From an uncultured Flavobacteriales bacterium (lineage in GTDB: Bacteria; Bacteroidota; Bacteroidia; Flavobacteriales; Crocinitomicaceae): a stretch of DNA of 64,000 nucleotides. The translations under genes and the position numbers were made by a program. The DNA lies in the NCBI GenBank assembly GCA_946479285.1, contig CAMLFH010000013.1, positions 34,729 through 98,728 of the forward strand. The letters are read 5' to 3'. Under the pieces are notes generated by a model. That model was not told the DNA's origin. It searched no databases and saw only the letters and a list, made by a program, of their open reading frames with translations. Positions 53,285-62,923 of this stretch are shown here, piece by piece. Numbering within the stretch: position 1 is the stretch's first letter; every line of letters begins with the position of its first letter.

Positions 53285-54307
53285 ATGAGCATTTTTAGAG
53301 ACCAGCGAAATATTATCAAACATCTTAACATTCAGCGTGTTTGGAATATTGCCACGCTTCGTTTTTCGTACGGACTGGCGCGTCTTTTTAAAATTCAAAA
53401 AAACTGGGGCAAACCCTTTGCTTTGAGCATAGAGCCAACTACAGCCTGCAACCTGGGTTGTCCGGCATGTCCCAGCGGCTTGAAAGCATTTACCCGGCCA
53501 ACCGGCAAAATTGATTTATACCAGCATCAAAACTGGCTTTCACAGGTTTCCAATTCGGTTTTCTACATCAATTATTATTTCCAGGGAGAACCTTTTCTGC
53601 ATCCGCAATTTTTGGAATTGATCCGGGAAGCGAAAAGCAAGAAGATCTATACAGCAACTTCGACCAATGCCCATTTCATTGATGAAAAGAAGGCTCGGGA
53701 AATCGTTGCATCGGGGTTAGACCGTTTGATCATTTCCATTGACGGACTGACTCAGGAAACTTATGAATCTTATCGTATTCATGGAAAACTGGATAAAGTG
53801 ATCGCAGGTGCAAAAGCATTGGTCCAGGCCAAAAAAGAAGCACAAAGTGCCACACCGCACCTCATCTTCCAATTCCTGGTGGTCAAAGCAAACGAACATC
53901 AAATTACCGAAGTACAGGAACTGGCAACAGAAATCGGGATTGATGAAGTGCGTTTTAAAACCGCACAGGTTTATGATTACGAATACGGAAATGAACTGAT
54001 TCCGGACAATGAGGCTTATTCACGCTATGTAAAACAAAAAGACGGAACTTACCGGTTCAAATACAAAGGCGGCAATAGCTGCTGGAGAATGTGGTCTTCG
54101 AGCGTGTTGACCTGGGACGGACAAGTGGTTCCCTGCTGTTTCGATAAAGATGCACACCATACATTGGGAAGTTTGCAGGAGCAGTCCTTCGAAACAATTT
54201 GGAAAAGTCCGGCTTATCGTTCCTTCCGGAATGCTGTTTTGCAGGATCGCAATTCCATAGAAATCTGCACGAATTGTTCTGAGGGCGCGAAAGTGTGGGT
54301 AGAGTGA
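53285..54307 (+). CDS. Radical SAM protein with SPASM domain
   Basis: The 340-residue protein has the radical SAM motif CNLGCPAC (C55, C59, C62), a TIM-barrel core (YINYYFQGEPFLHPQ, GLDRLIISIDGLTQETY) and a C-terminal SPASM region with Cys near 265, 283-284, 327 and 330 (NSCWRMW, VVPCCFDKD, CTNCSEG). SPASM enzymes often modify peptides or act in cofactor maturation. No candidate substrate peptide is seen beside the gene, and the N-terminal basic region (LARLFKIQKNW) may contact a membrane. It is a single gene. Confidence 0.9.
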   Translation: MSIFRDQRNIIKHLNIQRVWNIATLRFSYGLARLFKIQKNWGKPFALSIEPTTACNLGCPACPSGLKAFTRPTGKIDLYQHQNWLSQVSNSVFYINYYFQGEPFLHPQFLELIREAKSKKIYTATSTNAHFIDEKKAREIVASGLDRLIISIDGLTQETYESYRIHGKLDKVIAGAKALVQAKKEAQSATPHLIFQFLVVKANEHQITEVQELATEIGIDEVRFKTAQVYDYEYGNELIPDNEAYSRYVKQKDGTYRFKYKGGNSCWRMWSSSVLTWDGQVVPCCFDKDAHHTLGSLQEQSFETIWKSPAYRSFRNAVLQDRNSIEICTNCSEGAKVWVE

Positions 54308-54447
54308 ATGATGAATGCAAAATTCAAAACCTGAATCCCCCTTTATAGAGCTCTATAATATCTATTAAATTACAATCTCAGAAAAGTTAAACCAATTGAA
54401 ACACTTTTCAACTTTTGCATTTTGCATTTTGCATTTTGAATTAATCC

Positions 54448-54455
54448 TATCTTTA
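54448..54455 (+). promoter_or_regulatory. -7-like element TATCTTTA upstream of kbl
   Basis: TATCTTTA differs at one position from TAnnTTTG; a TTG lies 23 bases upstream (54422-54424). The spacer contains tandem TTTTGCA words (about 54413-54438). Confidence 0.4.
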
Positions 54456-54478
54456 CAACTCAAAACAAATTGAAGACC

Positions 54479-55669
54479 ATGTACGGAAAAATGAAGGATT
54501 ACCTTTCCGAAGAGTTGAATACGATTAAGGAAGGTGGAATATTTAAGAAAGAACGCATTATTACTTCTCCACAGGGAGCAAAAGTTCATGTGAGCTCGGG
54601 TGACGAGGTTGTGATCATGTGTGCGAATAATTATTTGGGACTTTCTTCTCATCCTTCTGTAATCCAGGCTGCGAAAGATGCTTTGGATACTCACGGTTTT
54701 GGTATGTCATCTGTTCGTTTTATCTGTGGAACGCAGGATATTCACAAAGAACTGGAAGCAAAGATTGCAAAGTTCTACGGTACGGAAGACACAATCCTAT
54801 ATGCAGCTGCTTTTGATGCGAACGGGGGAGTTTTTGAACCTTTGTTCGGTGAAGAAGACGCGATTATCTCAGATGAATTGAACCATGCTTCTATTATCGA
54901 TGGAATTCGTTTGTGTAAAGCACAGCGTTACCGCTACAAGCACTCCGACATGGCCGATTTGGAAGAACAATTGAAAAAAGCTCAGGGTCAGCGTCACCGC
55001 ATCATTGTTACGGACGGAGTATTCTCAATGGACGGCGATATTGCGAAAATGAACGAGATCTGTGACTTAGCTGATAAATACGATGCACTCGTTATGACAG
55101 ACGAATGCCACAGTGCGGGATTCATCGGTAAAACAGGCCGTGGAGTTCCTGAGTACCACAATTGCCAGGACCGCGTGGATATTATCACCGGAACTTTAGG
55201 CAAAGCACTTGGAGGTGCAATGGGTGGTTACACAACCGGAAAAAAAGAAGTGATTGAAATGCTTCGTCAGCGTTCAAGACCCTATTTATTCTCAAACTCT
55301 TTGGCACCATCTATCGTTGGGGCATCAAACGCAGTTTTTGACATTCTTGGAAGTTCCACAGAATTGCGTGATAAATTGGAGTCAAACACGAAATACTTCA
55401 AAGAAAAAATCATCGCGGCAGGATTTGATATCAAGCCCGGAGATTCACCAATCGTTCCGATCATGTTGTACGACGCCGCTTTGTCGCAGCAGTTTGCAGA
55501 TAAATTATTGCAGGAAGGTGTTTATGCAATCGGGTTCTTCTATCCGGTAGTTGCAAAAGGCGCGGCTCGAATCCGTACTCAGATCTCAGCAGCTCACAGC
55601 ATGGCGGATTTGGACAAGGCTATCGCGGCTTTCATCAAAGTTGGAAAAGAATTGAAGGTGATTCAATAA
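54479..55669 (+). CDS. kbl: Glycine C-acetyltransferase (2-amino-3-ketobutyrate CoA ligase)
   Basis: The 396-residue PLP enzyme has the alpha-oxoamine synthase motifs: [42 protein letters not shown], and PLP lysine K242 in [13 protein letters not shown]. The match to KBL in length and in FDANGG-type segments is better than to serine palmitoyltransferase, although these are related. It converts 2-amino-3-ketobutyrate and CoA to glycine and acetyl-CoA in threonine degradation. No tdh gene is beside it. I use the ATG at 54479 rather than a TTG at 54470. Confidence 0.88.
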   Translation: MYGKMKDYLSEELNTIKEGGIFKKERIITSPQGAKVHVSSGDEVVIMCANNYLGLSSHPSVIQAAKDALDTHGFGMSSVRFICGTQDIHKELEAKIAKFYGTEDTILYAAAFDANGGVFEPLFGEEDAIISDELNHASIIDGIRLCKAQRYRYKHSDMADLEEQLKKAQGQRHRIIVTDGVFSMDGDIAKMNEICDLADKYDALVMTDECHSAGFIGKTGRGVPEYHNCQDRVDIITGTLGKALGGAMGGYTTGKKEVIEMLRQRSRPYLFSNSLAPSIVGASNAVFDILGSSTELRDKLESNTKYFKEKIIAAGFDIKPGDSPIVPIMLYDAALSQQFADKLLQEGVYAIGFFYPVVAKGAARIRTQISAAHSMADLDKAIAAFIKVGKELKVIQ

Positions 55670-55690
55670 TATTACCAAAAATCATAGATG

Positions 55691-55718
55691 TAGGGGTCGC
55701 GATTAATCGCGACCCCTA
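55691..55718. repeat. REP-family palindrome after kbl
   Basis: TAGGGGTCGCGATT (55691-55704) is followed by its exact reverse complement (55705-55718). Seven Ts follow, so it may also terminate kbl. It differs from the 24355 copy by TCGCGA flanking in place of GCGCGA. Confidence 0.92.
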
Positions 55719-55724
55719 TTTTTT

Positions 55725-55922
55725 TTACCACAAATGCACAGATAATTGGAGGCGCTTACCAGTCGCCTCTTTGTTTCTCTGTAAGCTACAGATTGCTGAT
55801 CTTCCTTAAAGCGAGTGTGGTGCGCCTATGCTGAAGCTCTTCACCTTTTCGTAACCGCTATGGTGGAGCAAGGTCAGCGTAAGCATTAGCCAAGCAAAAA
55901 TCTGCGTATCTGTGGTAAAACA
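55725..55922. mobile_element. Possible miniature inverted-repeat element (about 200 bp)
   Basis: The left end TTTTACCACAAATGCACAGA (55723-55742 region) and the right end, whose complement reads TTTTACCACAGATACGCAGA (55902-55922 region), agree at 17 of 20 positions as terminal inverted repeats. Inside is a GAGGCG/CGCCTC hairpin (about 55751-55771). No protein is encoded. Similar accessory sequences are common in Bacteroidota intergenic DNA from memory, but I cannot confirm mobility. The remainder up to 56006 holds no gene. Confidence 0.5.
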
Positions 55923-56006
55923 GAAAACATTACGCTTTAAAAATGGTGTGGGTACAAATAATCAGATAGATGTATTAATCACCCCACTCGTGTTTAAAAA
56001 AAAACA

Positions 56007-56035
56007 TTGGTTCAATGGAATAAAAACTATCTTTG
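56007..56035 (+). promoter_or_regulatory. Promoter of the glycosyltransferase fusion gene
   Basis: TTG (56007-56009), 18 bases, then TATCTTTG (56028-56035) match both elements. The leader would be about 55 bases. Confidence 0.65.
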
Positions 56036-56093
56036 TGCGCTAAAAATCTACTGAATTTTGCAGTAGTGGTTGAACAATTAACAAAGAGAATCT

Positions 56094-57986
56094 ATGACAA
56101 GGTCTTTACTTGTTTTATTTTGCGCGGTATTCACGCTTTCAGCTTTCGGGCAAATCAAACGCGATGTCTCCGGTTATTACCAGGACACCAGAACAAAAGG
56201 ACCTTCTGAAGAGGTTCCTGTTCAATTGGTTAACAAGGAAACCGGGGAAACTTACAAAGCGATCACAAATGAGGATGGTAAGTTCTTATTCAAAAATGTT
56301 GCCTTAGTAAAAGACGCCGACACCACCCTTTTTGAATTGTCGGTTTCCAACAAAAAATACAAGCAGGAAACATTCCTTGTGAAAATTGATTCTGATCATA
56401 CCGGTGAATATAAAATGAGCCAGAAAAACCCATTCAAAACGGCTACGAAAGTGACGTGGATGTTTGACTGGGGAACCTGGAACGGAAAAGAAAATTACTG
56501 GTCGCATTTCACTGCAAAAGCAGTATTGGTGGTTTATGGATTCTGTTTGGTATTAGTATTCATTTATTCTTTGTTACAGCTTTCATTATCCATTGCATAC
56601 GCCAAAAACAGAAAACGCAAAGCACAGGAAGTGAAACCGGTTTTCAATCCGGATACAGCACTTACAGTAACGGTTCAATTACCGATGTATAACGAAATGT
56701 ATGTTGCAGATCGAATTATTGAAGCTGCCGCCGCATTTGATTACCCGAGAGATAAGTTTGATATCCAGGTATTGGATGATTCAACGGACGAAACAAAAGA
56801 CTTAATTGCCAAAAAGGTAGCGGAAGTTGCCGCACGCGGAATTCGCATCGAGCACATTCACCGCACTGACAGAACGGGCTACAAAGCAGGAGCATTGGAT
56901 TCTGCCATGAATAAAGTACAGGGCGAGTTTATCGCAATCTTTGACGCAGATTTCGTTCCGGAAAGTGACTGGTTGCAGCGCACTATGCCGTATTTCGAGA
57001 CGGATGAACAGATTGGTGTTGTTCAAACACGCTGGGGACATTTAAATAAAAACTATTCCTTATTAACAGAATTACAGGCATTCGGTTTGAACGGTCACTT
57101 TGCTGCAGAGCAGGGAGGTCGTAATGCTGCAGGACATTTTATCAACTTTAACGGTACCGGTGGTATCTGGCGGAAAAAATGTATTGAAAGTGCAGGTGGC
57201 TGGGAACATGATACTTTGACAGAAGATTTGGATTTGAGTTACCGTGCTCAGTTACGCGGATGGAAATTCAAGTACCTGGAAGATGTAGTTGCTCCGGCTG
57301 AATTACCGATTACCATGTCGGCATTGAAAGCACAGCAGCACCGTTGGATGAAAGGTGGAGCGGAATGTTTCGTAAAAATGTGGAAAACGATCCTGACCTT
57401 TAAAGGTGTGCGTCTATCGAATCGCGTTCATGGAATGGCACATTTGTTCAATTCATCTGTATTCATGTTCATTTTGATCATGTCATTATTGAGTTTGGTT
57501 GTATTGCAGATCAAAGACAGTTTCTCTGACCTGAATTATGTGATCCAATATGGTTCCGTATTCATTTGCAGTACAGTATTCCTGATGTATTATTACTGGT
57601 TGGCATACCGCGATAAAACGGATAACCTGTTTACTTCTTTCTTCCGCTTCCTTGGACGATTCTTACTATTCCTCACGGTTTCTTTGGGTCTTTCCCTGGC
57701 AAATACAATCGCAGTATTGGAAGGATTTATGGGAATCAAGAGTTCATTTGTGAGAACACCGAAGTTCAACGTGAGCAAGAAAAACGAATTTAAAGGAAAC
57801 AAATACGACAAAAAGAGCATTTCCTTAATTACTATCGGAGAAGGAATTTTGATGTGCGTATTCGGTTTTACGGTGGTAAACAGAGCAATCTACGGAGATT
57901 TGGGAATGGTACCTTTCCATTTGATGCTGACTATCGGATACGGAATTGTATTCTTTAATTCTCTGAAAGAATTGCGACGGGGATAA
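56094..57986 (+). CDS. Glycosyltransferase family 2 with exported N-terminal regulatory-like domain
   Basis: The 630-residue protein begins with a signal peptide (ending LSAFGQ), then a carboxypeptidase-regulatory/Ig-like domain (about 25-115; PVQLVNKETGETYKAITNEDGKFLFKNV) on the outside. A membrane helix (about 143-168) leads to a cytoplasmic GT-2 domain (about 185-420) with VQLPMYNEMY, LDDSTDET, IFDADFVPE, GTGGIWRKK, TEDLDLSYR and QQHRWMKGG. At least four C-terminal helices follow. The GT core resembles processive cellulose-synthase-like enzymes and Csl-type mannan/glucan synthases. The N-terminal fusion is not normal for this family. Confidence 0.88.
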   Translation: MTRSLLVLFCAVFTLSAFGQIKRDVSGYYQDTRTKGPSEEVPVQLVNKETGETYKAITNEDGKFLFKNVALVKDADTTLFELSVSNKKYKQETFLVKIDSDHTGEYKMSQKNPFKTATKVTWMFDWGTWNGKENYWSHFTAKAVLVVYGFCLVLVFIYSLLQLSLSIAYAKNRKRKAQEVKPVFNPDTALTVTVQLPMYNEMYVADRIIEAAAAFDYPRDKFDIQVLDDSTDETKDLIAKKVAEVAARGIRIEHIHRTDRTGYKAGALDSAMNKVQGEFIAIFDADFVPESDWLQRTMPYFETDEQIGVVQTRWGHLNKNYSLLTELQAFGLNGHFAAEQGGRNAAGHFINFNGTGGIWRKKCIESAGGWEHDTLTEDLDLSYRAQLRGWKFKYLEDVVAPAELPITMSALKAQQHRWMKGGAECFVKMWKTILTFKGVRLSNRVHGMAHLFNSSVFMFILIMSLLSLVVLQIKDSFSDLNYVIQYGSVFICSTVFLMYYYWLAYRDKTDNLFTSFFRFLGRFLLFLTVSLGLSLANTIAVLEGFMGIKSSFVRTPKFNVSKKNEFKGNKYDKKSISLITIGEGILMCVFGFTVVNRAIYGDLGMVPFHLMLTIGYGIVFFNSLKELRRG

Positions 57987-58010
57987 GATCATTCCAGATA
58001 AAATTTTATA

Positions 58011-58042
58011 CAGTAGGGGCGCGATTAATCGCGCCCCTACTG
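58011..58042. repeat. 32-bp perfect palindrome, REP family copy, after the glycosyltransferase gene
   Basis: CAGTAGGGGCGCGATT (58011-58026) is followed by its exact reverse complement (58027-58042). A T-rich stretch follows on the plus strand, between convergent genes, so it can serve as a terminator for either. Confidence 0.92.
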
Positions 58043-58048
58043 TTTTTA

Positions 58049-58609
58049 TTATTGAATGAATTTATAGTTTTCGATCCAAACGGGGTCCGACACATCGTAC
58101 AAAAGTTTCCAGAAGTTGGTATCAACGATGTAATCGAAATCGAGTTGCTTGATATTGTATCGTTTCGCCAGGTATTCTTCCTGTTTGAGGCTTGGCCGTG
58201 TCCGATTCAAACTCCAGCCGGCTTCATTTTTTCCGTAGTATGGCCAGTCAGAAAAGCGGATCTTCCACAAACTATCCAATGCCGGACAATAGCCAATCTC
58301 CACACGAATTGTATCATTGACAAAAACACCGCCGATAATTTTATTTTGTTTGAAGTAATCGATCTTATTGGGATTGAAAGGACTTGGCCAATAACCGCTG
58401 AGAACTTTGATGAACTCCTCTTTACTGGTGTAAACTCTTTTTGAGCGGAGAATACCATCGTCTGAGTATTTAAAAGCCACAAAACTTACTACACTTGAAT
58501 TAGCACCGGTAGAAATACGCGCACCAAAAACTACCTTATAGGAAGGCGGTTTCACTGTAGAAAATGAAAAAGAGAACAGGAACAGCAAAAATAGTACGCA
58601 GTATTTCAC
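58049..58609 (-). CDS. Uncharacterised exported protein
   Basis: The 186-residue product starts at a GTG and has a signal-peptide-like hydrophobic N terminus (KYCVLFLLFLFSFSFSTVK). The mature part contains aromatic-rich segments (LSGYWPSPFNP, RFSDWPYYGKNEAGW) and no cofactor or metal motif. I do not recognise the family. It converges with the glycosyltransferase gene across a REP palindrome. The 184 bases upstream to 58793 show no other gene. Confidence 0.7.
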   Translation of the reverse strand: MKYCVLFLLFLFSFSFSTVKPPSYKVVFGARISTGANSSVVSFVAFKYSDDGILRSKRVYTSKEEFIKVLSGYWPSPFNPNKIDYFKQNKIIGGVFVNDTIRVEIGYCPALDSLWKIRFSDWPYYGKNEAGWSLNRTRPSLKQEEYLAKRYNIKQLDFDYIVDTNFWKLLYDVSDPVWIENYKFIQ

Positions 58610-58793
58610 AAAGGATTAAACGGAAGTTTAGGAGAAAATGTTTCACTTCAGAATGAGAATGAGAAAAGAGAATGAGGGAGAAAGATCGCAAACAGAACAA
58701 TAAGAGAATAAAACGTCAATTACTCTGGAATATTGAATTTAAAAAATCGGAGAAAAAATCGAACTCGCTAACTAAATCCGATCCTCATTCTGT

Positions 58794-59360
58794 TTAATCA
58801 AAGCGAATCACCTTTGTTGGTGTCACCAAAGCATTCAAACGGATATCTGTAGGCAGAACGTCTTCGATCTTTGCTTCCGGATCAAAGTAATGCAAACCGA
58901 TGAAGATGCAATTGGGCGCGCATTTGCGCAGGAAGCGGTCGTAGAATCCTTTTCCGTAGCCAACGCGGTTTCCTTTTATGTCTGCGGCTAAAAGCGGCAC
59001 AAAAACCAAATCAAAGCGGTCTGCAGCGATTACTTTTCCTTTTTTAGGTTCGGGAATTCCTTTCTGGTTGACTTCCAGCTGGTCGGTAGATTCAAACAGG
59101 TAGTGACGCATTTCCATGGTCTCAAAATTAGTCTTCGGGATAGCAACTGAAGCTCCTATTCCCATAGCTCTTTCCAAAAGCAGGTAAGTATTCACTTCAC
59201 GCTGTCTTTCGATGGGAAGAAAGAGTGAAATTGTTTTTTCAGAAAGCTGAAAATGAGTCAACGCTTGTTCCACAATTGTTTCCGAAAGCCTTTCGAGCTC
59301 ACCGGGAGAAAGTTGGAGTCTCATTTCCTTATACTTTTGACGCAAATCTGCTTTTGTCAT
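58794..59360 (-). CDS. 5-formyltetrahydrofolate cyclo-ligase
   Basis: The 188-residue protein matches MTHFS: an N-terminal basic ATP-binding segment (KADLRQKYKEMRLQLSPGELE), ISLFLPIERQREVNTYLL, and the C-terminal signature GNRVGYGKGFYDRFL. It converts 5-formyl-THF to 5,10-methenyl-THF using ATP. It is cytoplasmic and monocistronic. Confidence 0.94.
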   Translation of the reverse strand: MTKADLRQKYKEMRLQLSPGELERLSETIVEQALTHFQLSEKTISLFLPIERQREVNTYLLLERAMGIGASVAIPKTNFETMEMRHYLFESTDQLEVNQKGIPEPKKGKVIAADRFDLVFVPLLAADIKGNRVGYGKGFYDRFLRKCAPNCIFIGLHYFDPEAKIEDVLPTDIRLNALVTPTKVIRFD

Positions 59361-59617
59361 ACTTACTCTTTTGAACCAATGCGTTACCCGATCAATGATT
59401 TATTTTCCGGGAATGTCCCTTGTCTAATGGGTGAATGTTTTTATCAAGCTGTCGAACTAATAAACTCAGCTTCAATAATTCAAGTAATTTTTCGGCTAAA
59501 TTAATTGAAAGACAGTAATTAAACAAAAGTGGAGTGAATTTATCTTCACATGCATTTTTTAACAAAAAAAGACAGCAGGCTGTACCAGAACCCTTTTTAA
59601 GTAATTATATTTACACC

Positions 59618-59962
59618 GTGTTTAAAAGATTACGTTTAATATCACTCATCTGCTTTCTGGCGCTTACTAGCAACATCGTTGGTAATTTTGTGTGGACGTA
59701 CCTGGAAGACAAGCAGTCTATTACACTTTCCGAAGAAGATGACAGCGAAGAGCGAGATTCTGACACGGATGAAAACAACAGCAACAGCAGTAAAAGAGGA
59801 ATCAATCTTTTGGAAGAAGAACTTCATTTGGCTGAACATACTTCGCTTTCGAACTTCGACATTGATTTCAACTTATTGAAAAAAAGTACTTTTTCTGCTA
59901 TTATCGCTAAGCCAGTTGGCTCAGATAAGGCTCCCCTCGATAATCCCCCCGAACTTGGATAA
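59618..59962 (+). CDS. Small hypothetical membrane-anchored or exported protein
   Basis: The 114-residue product has a hydrophobic N terminus (FKRLRLISLICFLALTSNIVGNFVW), then an acidic low-complexity stretch (EEDDSEERDSDTDENNSNSS) and a short C-terminal region. A longer frame from 59534 exists, but a GTG at 59618 opens the hydrophobic segment and is preceded by TATATTTA and four bases, the same leaderless pattern as other genes. Function is unknown. The SulP gene follows after 48 bases. Confidence 0.65.
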   Translation: MFKRLRLISLICFLALTSNIVGNFVWTYLEDKQSITLSEEDDSEERDSDTDENNSNSSKRGINLLEEELHLAEHTSLSNFDIDFNLLKKSTFSAIIAKPVGSDKAPLDNPPELG

Positions 59963-60010
59963 ATATTCAGCTAACATCAGTTACTAGTTTATTTCATTAT
60001 CCATTTTTTC

Positions 60011-61522
60011 ATGAAGAATTTATTCCAGACCTGGAAGCAGGATTTACCTGCCGGCTTGGTCGTATTTTTAGTTGCTGTACCTCTTTGTTTAGGTATTGCA
60101 TTGGCATCAGGTGCCAATCCGTTTTCCGGATTAATAGCCGGAATCATGGGTGGACTCGTGGTCGGTTCAATCTCCGGATCTTCCATCGGGGTTTCGGGGC
60201 CTGCTGCAGGTTTAGTCACCATCGTGGCTCCAGCCATTTTGGACTTAGGATCTTTTTCGATCTTTCTAAGTGCAGTTGTAATTGCGGGAGTTTTACAAAT
60301 AATCTTCGGAATCGTTAAAGCAGGATATCTTTCCTACTACTTTCCGAACGTCGTTGTAAAAGGAATGCTGGTTGCCATCGGTCTGCAAATCATTTTTAAA
60401 CAGTGGCCTCATGCATTGGGGTATGATAAAGATTACGAAGGGGATGAATCCTTCTTCCAATCTGATGGTGAAAATACGTTTTCGGAACTCTATCACAGTT
60501 TGGGATATATAACACCTGCAGCATTGATCATTTGTGCGGTATCCATTCTTTTACTGGTGCTTTGGGACAAAAAATTCATCCAGAGAACGTTCCTGAAGTT
60601 TGTTCCCGCACCATTGATAGTGGTATTAATCGGGATCATTGCTACTTTTTCCCTTCAGGGCACCGACTTTGCAATAGAGGCACAGCACCGGGTAGACCTT
60701 GGAATTGCCGGCAAGCCCATGAAAGAGTTCTTCACTTTCCCTGATTTCAGTCAGTTGGCAAACACGAAGATCTATATCATAGCATTTACCATTGCTGTGG
60801 TTGCGAGTCTTGAATCTTTATTAAGTGTGGATGCCTCGGATAAACTAGACCCAAAAAAGCGGATCACGCCGGTAAATCGGGAATTAATTGCCCAGGGAAT
60901 TGGAAATGTACTTTCAGGATCTATCGGTGGATTGCCGGTAACGCAAGTTGTAGTTAGGACTTCTGCAAATGTGAATTCAGGAGGAATTAATAAATTATCA
61001 GCAATCGCTCATGGTACATTTATAGCGCTGTCTATCTTGCTCATTCCTGGTATTTTTAGCTACATACCTTATGCTTCACTGGCTGCAATTTTGATCCAGG
61101 TAGGATTTAAACTGGCAAAACCCGCGATTTTTAAAACAGTTTACAAACAAGGCTGGCTTCAGTTCATTCCATTTATAGTGACAATCGGGTGTATTCTTTT
61201 TACCAACTTATTAGTTGGTGTTTTATGTGGATTAGTTTGTTCATTCCTTGTAATTTTATACCACAATTTTAAACTGTCACATTACATAGACGTGGACGGG
61301 AAAAATTATACTATCCGATTAACAGAACACATGACGTTTTTAAATAAAGCGTCTTTATTAAAAACATTAACCAGTATCCCGAATAACGCAAAGGTCACAA
61401 TAGATCAGCGGGATGTTAAACAACTTGCGCACGATATTGTAGATTCCATTGAGGATTTTAAAATACGGGCAAAAGATAAGAACATAGCAATTGAAATATT
61501 AACTCCAATAGAAACAATATGA
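60011..61522 (+). CDS. SulP-family inorganic anion transporter
   Basis: The 503-residue protein has the SulP membrane core (DLPAGLVVFLVAVPLCLGIALASG at the N terminus, SGSSIGVSGPAAGL, VVASLESLLSVDASDKLDP, GSIGGLPVTQVVVRTSANVNSGG) and a short C-terminal STAS-like region (about 420-503). SulP members carry sulfate, bicarbonate or other anions. Here the stop codon overlaps the start of a beta-carbonic anhydrase gene by ATGA, which favours bicarbonate as the substrate, as in other SulP-carbonic-anhydrase pairs; that is inference. Confidence 0.92.
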   Translation: MKNLFQTWKQDLPAGLVVFLVAVPLCLGIALASGANPFSGLIAGIMGGLVVGSISGSSIGVSGPAAGLVTIVAPAILDLGSFSIFLSAVVIAGVLQIIFGIVKAGYLSYYFPNVVVKGMLVAIGLQIIFKQWPHALGYDKDYEGDESFFQSDGENTFSELYHSLGYITPAALIICAVSILLLVLWDKKFIQRTFLKFVPAPLIVVLIGIIATFSLQGTDFAIEAQHRVDLGIAGKPMKEFFTFPDFSQLANTKIYIIAFTIAVVASLESLLSVDASDKLDPKKRITPVNRELIAQGIGNVLSGSIGGLPVTQVVVRTSANVNSGGINKLSAIAHGTFIALSILLIPGIFSYIPYASLAAILIQVGFKLAKPAIFKTVYKQGWLQFIPFIVTIGCILFTNLLVGVLCGLVCSFLVILYHNFKLSHYIDVDGKNYTIRLTEHMTFLNKASLLKTLTSIPNNAKVTIDQRDVKQLAHDIVDSIEDFKIRAKDKNIAIEILTPIETI

Positions 61523-62145
61523 AAGAAATATTTGAAGGAAACAAAAAATGGGTCGAAGAAACATTAGCAAAAGACCCGGCATTCTTTGACAATTTATCAA
61601 AAGGACAAACACCGGAATATTTATGGATCGGTTGTTCGGACAGCCGTGTACCGGCAAACGAAATCGTAAACCTTCCTCCGGGAAGTATTTTTGTACAGCG
61701 CAACATTGCAAACCAAGTCATTAATTCCGACATGAACTTGTTGAGCGTTGTTTACTATGCGGTAAAATACCTGAAAGTAAAACACGTTTTGATCGTAGGA
61801 CATTACGGCTGTGGTGGTGTTGCTGCAGCAATGAGCAATACCAGCTTCGGATTCCTGGATAACTGGTTGGTAAGTATCAAAAATGTATACCTGAAAAACC
61901 AGGCTGAACTGGAAGCTATTTCCGATATGGAAGAAAGAACAAATCGTTTGGTAGAATTGAATGCTATTCAGCAAGCAGTGAATATGGGTAAGATTTCCTT
62001 TATCCAGGAAGAATGGCAGCAAGGGAATCCGTTGGAGATCCACGCATTGGTTTATAGTTTGAAAGACGGTAAATTACGTGATATGAATGCATCTATCAAC
62101 AGTGCAATTGATTTAAAACCGGTATTCCAGTTTAACCAGTTCTAA
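61519..62145 (+). CDS. Beta-carbonic anhydrase
   Basis: The 208-residue protein has the class signature: C39, D41 and R43 (IGCSDSRVP), H95 and C98 (VGHYGCGG). These are the zinc ligands and the catalytic Asp-Arg dyad of beta-type enzymes, which interconvert CO2 and bicarbonate. It overlaps the SulP gene by four bases and so is translationally coupled to it. The next gene starts three bases after its stop. Confidence 0.96.
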   Translation: MKEIFEGNKKWVEETLAKDPAFFDNLSKGQTPEYLWIGCSDSRVPANEIVNLPPGSIFVQRNIANQVINSDMNLLSVVYYAVKYLKVKHVLIVGHYGCGGVAAAMSNTSFGFLDNWLVSIKNVYLKNQAELEAISDMEERTNRLVELNAIQQAVNMGKISFIQEEWQQGNPLEIHALVYSLKDGKLRDMNASINSAIDLKPVFQFNQF

Positions 62146-62148
62146 GAT

Positions 62149-62826
62149 ATGATCGAGGAAACGATCGGACAGCTGGAAGAACTTTTCGAACCTTTTCGTC
62201 ATGCAGGGCGCGCACAAACCGCCAGTGCATATATGCGGGATCAGTTTCCATTCATCGGGATGAAAACTGAAATTCGAAGAAATGCTCAGAAGAGCTGGAT
62301 CGATTCGCTCAAAACAATTGATGACAGAAATTTAAGATGGTTAATTATTCGCGCTCTTTGGGAAAAAGAAGAGCGCGATTACCAGCACACGGCTATTGAT
62401 TTTCTCAACTCCTGGCCGAAGAAATTTTATTCGGAAGAAGATGCCGAAGAATTGGAATGGCTCTTAAATCACAAATCCTGGTGGGACAGCGTAGATTCGA
62501 TTGCTTCCAACTATTTGGGTAAATGGGCGCTCCTGTTTCCGGGAAAAGCACGTGAAACCTTTGAACAATGGCGTTACCACGAATCTTTTTGGCTGCAGCG
62601 CTCCTGTTTGATCTACCAATTGAAATACAAAGACCAAATCGACAGCGTTTACCTGGAAAATCTCATTCAGCAGATGAACAGTAATAAAGAATTTTTCATT
62701 CAGAAAGCAATTGGCTGGTCCTTGAGGCAATTATCGAAGTACAAACCGGAAGAAGTTGTCCGAATCCTTGGAAACAACCCGGTTAAAGGATTGGCATTGC
62801 GGGAAGCGAGTAAATACCTGAAATAA
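62149..62826 (+). CDS. AlkD-like DNA alkylation repair protein (HEAT-like repeats)
   Basis: The 225-residue all-helical protein matches the AlkD/AlkC family: MKTEIRRNAQKSW, RALWEKEERDYQHTAIDFL and the active-site segment HKSWWDSVDSIASN, in which W112, D113 and D116 correspond to the base-contacting Trp and catalytic Asp region of AlkD. It should excise N3- or N7-alkylated purines. It is placed three bases after the carbonic-anhydrase stop, probably co-transcribed. Confidence 0.92.
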   Translation: MIEETIGQLEELFEPFRHAGRAQTASAYMRDQFPFIGMKTEIRRNAQKSWIDSLKTIDDRNLRWLIIRALWEKEERDYQHTAIDFLNSWPKKFYSEEDAEELEWLLNHKSWWDSVDSIASNYLGKWALLFPGKARETFEQWRYHESFWLQRSCLIYQLKYKDQIDSVYLENLIQQMNSNKEFFIQKAIGWSLRQLSKYKPEEVVRILGNNPVKGLALREASKYLK

Positions 62827-62923
62827 TTACGAATTACTTAATTATCCAATATTTGTAATTAGGAATTCGCAATTAACTTGTTACTTTTCCAAAACGGTAC
62901 ATTACCATTGAAAACCGAAGACT

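Noticed and set aside
53285..54307. Radical SAM gene as a peptide-modification (RiPP) cluster
   Set aside because: No small precursor-like frame, leader-binding domain, protease or transporter is next to it. The neighbours are a DUF5686 barrel and kbl.
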